8,748 nucleotides of DNA. Origin: Candidatus Zipacnadia bacterium. GTDB taxonomy: Bacteria; Armatimonadota; Zipacnadia; Zipacnadales; Zipacnadaceae. Under the pieces are notes generated by a model. That model had not been told where the DNA came from and searched no databases. It worked only from the letters and a program-made list of their open reading frames with translations. The stretch lies in NCBI GenBank assembly GCA_029821215.1, contig JALGTV010000043.1:1-8748 (forward strand), written 5' to 3'. Below, in pieces: positions 6,501 to 8,748 of the stretch (position 1 is the first letter of the stretch; the number at the start of each line of letters is the position of its first letter). The translations under genes and the position numbers were made by a program.

Positions 6501-7552
6501 GTACTGACCGCTGGCCCATGTTGGGCGGCAACTCCCAACACACTGGTTATGTGGCTCAAACCTTAGAGCCGCCGCTGAGACAGGCCTGGGCAACCCGCAC
6601 CCAGGGGGCTATTGTCGCTTCGCCCGTAGTATCCGATGGTATCGTCTACATCGGCTCCCGCGATAATAACTTCTATGCCCTGGACAGCCAGCGCGGCCGG
6701 GAGCGCTTCTGCTTCACTACCAATAACCGTATTGAAGCCAGTGCAGCAGTAGTTGACGATACCGTCGTCTTCGGTTCTACCGATGGCAATCTGTATGCGC
6801 TGGATGCCGCTTCGGGCGAGCAACGTTGGCAGCGGCGGCTGGGTGGACCTATCCGCGGGGCCGCCACCACTGCCGCCGGCCATGTGTTTGTGGGGGACGA
6901 ATCAGGCACATTGTGGGCTATTGATGCCGCTACCGGCTCAGTTCTGTGGCAAAGACGTACTGAGGACGAGATCTTGTCCGCCCCGGCAGTCGCCGCCGAC
7001 ACGGTGGTCGTCGGCTCCTGGGATAATAGCCTGTACGCATATCGCGCTACTGATGGCGAGTTCTGCTGGCGGGTTAATACCAACGGACCAGTCTCCTCCT
7101 CCCCCGCCATAAGCTCGGAACAAGTGTTCTGCGGCTCTGACGATGCCATGGTATATGCGGTTGAATTGGCCTCAGGCCAAATCACCTGGCAGACGCCGCT
7201 GGGGGGCAAGGTTCGCTCCTCTCCCGCTATAGCTGATGGCCGGGTGGTGGTGGGATGTACCGATAGCCAGGTGTATTGTCTGGACCAGGGCAGCGGAGAA
7301 ATACAATGGCGAACTGCGACCGGTGAGGAGGTGCTGGCCTCGGCGCTAATTGCCGGGCAGGTCGTCTATATCGGCTCCAAGGACGGCACCCTGTATGCTC
7401 TGGACTTGCAGTCTGGTCAGACCCGCTGGCAGCACCCTACTCCGTACGGCATATATTCTACTCCTGCCGTCGCCCAGGGCACATTGTATATTGGAATCGC
7501 TTATTACTATGTGGCAGCTTTCCGCCAATCAGAAACCACCGGTGCCCAGTAG
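3596..7552 (+). CDS. SIR2-like/nSTAND1 ATPase/HEAT/PQQ-propeller protein (candidate defence or signalling STAND)
   Basis: A 1318-residue multidomain protein with no signal peptide or membrane segment, so cytoplasmic. Residues 1-265 resemble a SIR2 fold: LLFIGSSVN (20-28) at the NAD loop, FTMCPDNLLEQAL (111-123) where TTNYDxLLExAL is usual, VVVKCGGDLDS (158-168) where K[LI]HGD is usual, and FTAYTQRD (199-206) for GYSxxD. Residues 307-545 are an nSTAND1 P-loop ATPase: FFGRDQEI (322-329), Walker A GRSGVGKT (346-353), Walker B VVVFLDQFEELF (433-444) and the arginine segment LSIREDF (474-480). A winged helix (about 570-666) ends in YELVHEYLSEKL. HEAT-like repeats follow (about 746-893), then a TPR-like hairpin (915-960), then eight 40-residue PQQ/BamB propeller units (about 1018-1310). 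Effector, ATPase switch and repeat sensor in this order are the plan of antiviral STAND (Avs-type) proteins; the defence role is inferred. The SIR2 active-site residues look lost. The start is the first ATG and suits a SIR2 N terminus. Confidence 0.85.
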   Translation: MLEVIAQSIKGLRHKLGRHLLFIGSSVNIPPEDIALSALLEQLASEQVANSFQKLAAERRGTAALEQFAQQMPDHAQRCQLVRHRLADARPAEGHTQLAYLVKEGYFPTIFTMCPDNLLEQALHTHHLEPDTDYHLLVAGVDDPDTISVALKESTRLVVVKCGGDLDSKYLPLTADEIDAGLQPISEIIADAFSVLTIFTAYTQRDRPLLTHVPRQGSKVFWVNPLVPVSDEQMYTELKLESPASIEYHRLQPEVVSLLEARQSARHMLVREAGGFNEFFGRMRDWFQHRRSRPRTRRELTVLRGGPYRFLDYFDVQDTKFFFGRDQEITQLIDLIKRQPLVVLFGRSGVGKTSLLKAGVTARLLGLHEDEQPAPDGPWLTIYARCEDDPLASIAGATIEAVEEAGYEMPPELAEASLAELLAQTTQITAHKVVVFLDQFEELFVKLGQKVRDEFVSQMRDYLQSDPTDTHLVLSIREDFLGLLYELQAQIPDIMHHLYRLRKLDQNQARNAILKPAREFDLHVERELVGEIVDDLYQEGIEPAQLQIVCHRLYEGLSPGSRTITHHTYERLGKATKILSDYLDYALSQLPLLERRIARAILKDMAVSSELKATRPIKRIAQEVGQSQQTVERVLAKLVDYRLLRSVRRDDRRTYELVHEYLSEKLQDWMSAEEIKLKDVQDLLTREFNNFQKFGLLMYPEELRIIGEHRRDLRIAPEELELIVRSAVTHNVDAQYWLGQADELGVIKHRVLASLMTDSSQTVRSTVYEHLDDHLHPDLIPALIQGLEDEAASIRRQAREYLKVLESDLTRLLKTGQGIQRRLAAEGLGQIGSRRSEQLLIEALTDEDQQLTETITESLRQLGEERAANLLLRRISSQSEPSWAVAYALGQLSVSDRAYGKLLKAAHGRRATPATIYALGIAQSLRHEFDEAEANLQQAQQTATTPLGRQHTQQALQAVVNGRQHATQGTDRWPMLGGNSQHTGYVAQTLEPPLRQAWATRTQGAIVASPVVSDGIVYIGSRDNNFYALDSQRGRERFCFTTNNRIEASAAVVDDTVVFGSTDGNLYALDAASGEQRWQRRLGGPIRGAATTAAGHVFVGDESGTLWAIDAATGSVLWQRRTEDEILSAPAVAADTVVVGSWDNSLYAYRATDGEFCWRVNTNGPVSSSPAISSEQVFCGSDDAMVYAVELASGQITWQTPLGGKVRSSPAIADGRVVVGCTDSQVYCLDQGSGEIQWRTATGEEVLASALIAGQVVYIGSKDGTLYALDLQSGQTRWQHPTPYGIYSTPAVAQGTLYIGIAYYYVAAFRQSETTGAQ
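6647..7525 (+). repeat. 120-bp coding repeat encoding eight PQQ propeller units
   Basis: Within the large gene, the segment [YVF]xGSxDxxxYALDxxxGxxxW recurs at residues 1018, 1058, 1098, 1138, 1178, 1218, 1258 and, truncated, 1298. The spacing is exactly 40 residues (120 bp) throughout, with no insertion. The last unit (YIGIAYYYVAAF) lacks the G-x-x-x-W ending. The units differ clearly in DNA sequence, so this is an old protein repeat and not a recent tandem expansion. Confidence 0.85.
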
Positions 7553-8402
7553 GCAGCTCAGCATTGTCAGTCGCCTATTTGCTATGCTGGGCGTGGCCCT
7601 GTTGATTGGTGGCTGTCAGGCCTCCCGCTCGCTTGACCATCTCCGCACCGAGTTCTTAGCCCTACGCTATTTGAAAGTGGCTACAGATGGTGCCACTGTC
7701 CAACCTGTTGACCCGGCCAAGATAATAGCCAATACCGACCGCGCCCTGGCTTTAGCCCCCGAACATCCCCTTGTCCTACCCCGAGCAGGCAGCCTATATA
7801 TGGTCGCCCACGCCTACCAGCGAGCTATACCAGCCCTGCTAAAGGCCCAGCGCATTACCGGCGCCGATTACCATTACGAACTGGGAACCTGTTATTTGTA
7901 CTGTGGCGATACTGACCAGGGCATTGGCCTACTTGAACAAGCCCTGCAGCGCGGTCGCCAGGCCTATTACCGCCATCAACTGAATCCTGTAGACTATGCG
8001 ATGTTGCTTAATAACATCGGTTATACCTACGCTGATGTTGGCGTGCAATTGTCCCGTGCCCAGCACTTGATTACCCAGGCGGTGAAGATATCTCCACTCA
8101 TTGCCAGTTTCACCGACAGCCTCGGCTGGGTGTACTTCCGCCTCGGCGATTATCATAATGCCGCCTTTTACCTGGAGCGGGCAGTGCGCCAGTCACTGGA
8201 GCGGCCGAATGCCGAAATACACTATCACCTGGGCCTCACCTATGCCCACCAGTATCGCCTGATTGAAGCTAAACAACAGTTGCGCCAGGCCCTGCGGCTA
8301 TGCCCCCACTACTCTGAAGCCCTCCGGGAACTGGAGCATCTCAACCAGCAACTCTCCCCCTCCTGGCGGGTGGACGCATCAGGCGAGATGCCACGGTCGT
8401 AA
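7542..8402 (+). CDS. TPR-repeat lipoprotein overlapping the STAND gene
   Basis: From GTG 7542 this is a 286-residue lipoprotein. The N terminus has basic residues (R4, R11), a hydrophobic stretch LFAMLGVALLIGG and a lipobox LIGGC with the lipidated cysteine at residue 25, so it should be exported and anchored in the membrane. TPR units follow at about 76-106 (degenerate), 109-138, 153-185, 189-218 (DSLGWVYFRLGDYHNAAFYLERA, 192-214, in two halves: DSLGWVYFRLGD then YHNAAFYLERA) and 224-255; such repeats bind other proteins. The frame overlaps the 3' end of the STAND gene by 11 bp, so translation is probably coupled. ATG 7509 is an alternative start, giving 297 residues and a 44-bp overlap but an unusually long signal n-region; neither start has a good ribosome binding site. 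ATG 7584 would leave too short a signal peptide. The role is unknown; overlap suggests work with the STAND protein. Confidence 0.8.
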   Translation: MPSRQLSIVSRLFAMLGVALLIGGCQASRSLDHLRTEFLALRYLKVATDGATVQPVDPAKIIANTDRALALAPEHPLVLPRAGSLYMVAHAYQRAIPALLKAQRITGADYHYELGTCYLYCGDTDQGIGLLEQALQRGRQAYYRHQLNPVDYAMLLNNIGYTYADVGVQLSRAQHLITQAVKISPLIASFTDSLGWVYFRLGDYHNAAFYLERAVRQSLERPNAEIHYHLGLTYAHQYRLIEAKQQLRQALRLCPHYSEALRELEHLNQQLSPSWRVDASGEMPRS

Positions 8403-8406
8403 AAAG

Positions 8407-8448
8407 TCTTTCACCGGGATAGCTCCCTCTTTCACCGGGATAGCTCCC
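8407..8448 (+). repeat. Perfect 21-bp tandem duplication after the TPR lipoprotein gene
   Basis: The 21-bp unit at 8407-8427 (starting TCTTTCACCGGG, ending ATAGCTCCC) is repeated without change or gap at 8428-8448, 4 bp after the TAA stop. Each copy holds a small GGGA-TAGC-TCCC hairpin, and the first is followed by TCTTT. It may act as a weak terminator or simply be a recent slippage duplication. Confidence 0.8.
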
Positions 8449-8542
8449 TCACTTGGAAAACAACACCTACTGCCCATCCAGTCATCGGTACTCTCAATCA
8501 GGGAGGATAGATAGCTGCGCGTGGCGAATCTAACAATTGGTT

Positions 8543-8595
8543 GATGCTACCCTGCTGCTGGAACTGTCGAACACAGCATCTTCGGGTAGCCGAAG
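8543..8595 (+). promoter_or_regulatory. Leader with competing hairpins upstream of the aminotransferase
   Basis: Several perfect pairings share bases, so not all can form together. GCTACCC (8546-8552) pairs with GGGTAGC (8584-8590). CTTCGG (8580-8585) pairs with CCGAAG (8590-8595) around a GTAG loop. GATGCT (8543-8548) pairs with AGCATC (8575-8580), and TGCTG (8553-8557) with CAGCA (8574-8578). The segment ends about 40 nt before the start codon. No named riboswitch class is recognised. The rest of 8403-8635 holds the 21-bp duplication and no gene that I can support; I found no convincing promoter there. Confidence 0.4.
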
Positions 8596-8635
8596 TGACC
8601 CGCATTAAGATCAACTGACACGAGGTGGCACTACT

Positions 8636-8748
8636 ATGAAAATCTCTCAGCGAGCCGAGCAGATTGTTCCCTCACCGACCATCGGTATGGCCACGCGGGC
8701 CAAGCAGATGCAGCGTGAAGGTATTGATGTTATCTCCTTTGCGGTCGG
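8636..8748 (+). CDS. PLP-dependent aminotransferase class I/II, N-terminal fragment
   Basis: The first 37 codons of a fold-type I PLP aminotransferase of the aspartate aminotransferase type, which transfers an amino group between an amino acid and a 2-oxo acid. The visible N terminus has the family pattern: ISQRAEQIVPSPT (residues 3-15), then AxxMQREGIDVISFAV, matching the usual S-R-x-x-x-[IL]xPS...AxxLxxxGxDVIxLxxGEPDF opening. The window ends just before the expected GEPDF motif, so the PLP lysine and substrate residues cannot be checked. GAGGTGG (8622-8628) lies 7 nt before the ATG and supports this start. Substrate specificity is not determinable from this fragment. Confidence 0.85.
   Translation, partial: MKISQRAEQIVPSPTIGMATRAKQMQREGIDVISFAV

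Noticed and set aside
6673..7209. 178-codon frame on the minus strand within the propeller region
   Set aside because: It is the antisense of repetitive, strongly supported coding sequence, has no family resemblance and no ribosome binding context that I can see.
8615..8640. T-box-like AGGTGGCAC just before the aminotransferase start
   Set aside because: It resembles the core of the T-box sequence but is fully explained as the ribosome binding site; no stem I, specifier loop or terminator could be identified upstream.
1..8748. CRISPR array, insertion sequence or transposase
   Set aside because: No spaced direct repeats of CRISPR type, no transposase-like protein and no terminal inverted repeats were seen; the only tandem repeat is the two-copy 21-bp unit.

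Overview
The window reads as chromosomal DNA of a moderately GC-rich free-living bacterium. The gene families (WbaZ-like glycosyltransferase, ROK-like sugar-kinase homologue next to a PIG-L deacetylase, nSTAND1 ATPase with a PQQ-type propeller) are ones I associate with Chloroflexota and similar environmental lineages. That assignment is an inference from protein style, and there is no marker gene to prove it. All genes found lie on the + strand.

Layout. (1) Positions 1-795 hold the 3' two-thirds of a GT4 glycosyltransferase that begins upstream of the window. (2) A very good sigma-70 type promoter (813-841, extended -10) drives a two-gene unit: a 467-residue ROK/ASKHA-type sugar kinase homologue (914-2317) and a 282-residue PIG-L/LmbE-type zinc deacetylase (2344-3192), 26 bp apart, each with a clear ribosome binding site. 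Together they suggest metabolism of an N-acetylated sugar or glycoconjugate. (3) A second extended -10 promoter (3314-3342) precedes an elongator tRNA-Met(CAT) gene with encoded CCA (3399-3473). (4) Directly behind the tRNA lies the most interesting locus: a 1318-residue protein (3596-7552) with the order SIR2-like domain, nSTAND1 P-loop ATPase with winged helix, HEAT-like repeats, a short TPR-like hairpin and an eight-unit PQQ/BamB-type beta-propeller. Its coding region overlaps that of a TPR lipoprotein (about 7542-8402). (5) A 230-bp leader with a 21-bp tandem duplication and competing hairpins leads into a class I/II PLP aminotransferase that runs out of the window (8636 onward).

The candidate undescribed system is the two-gene locus 3596-8402. 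Its main protein has the layout of an antiviral or signalling STAND protein (N-terminal effector, central ATPase switch, C-terminal repeat sensor), but with two departures. The SIR2-like domain has lost the residues normally needed for NAD+ cleavage, and the sensor ends in a PQQ propeller with an exact 40-residue period. The overlapping TPR lipoprotein would place a partner at the membrane. Upstream, a hairpin hides the only G-rich ribosome-binding stretch and an inverted repeat reaches into the likely promoter, which would suit a tightly held gene. The function is inferred from architecture only.
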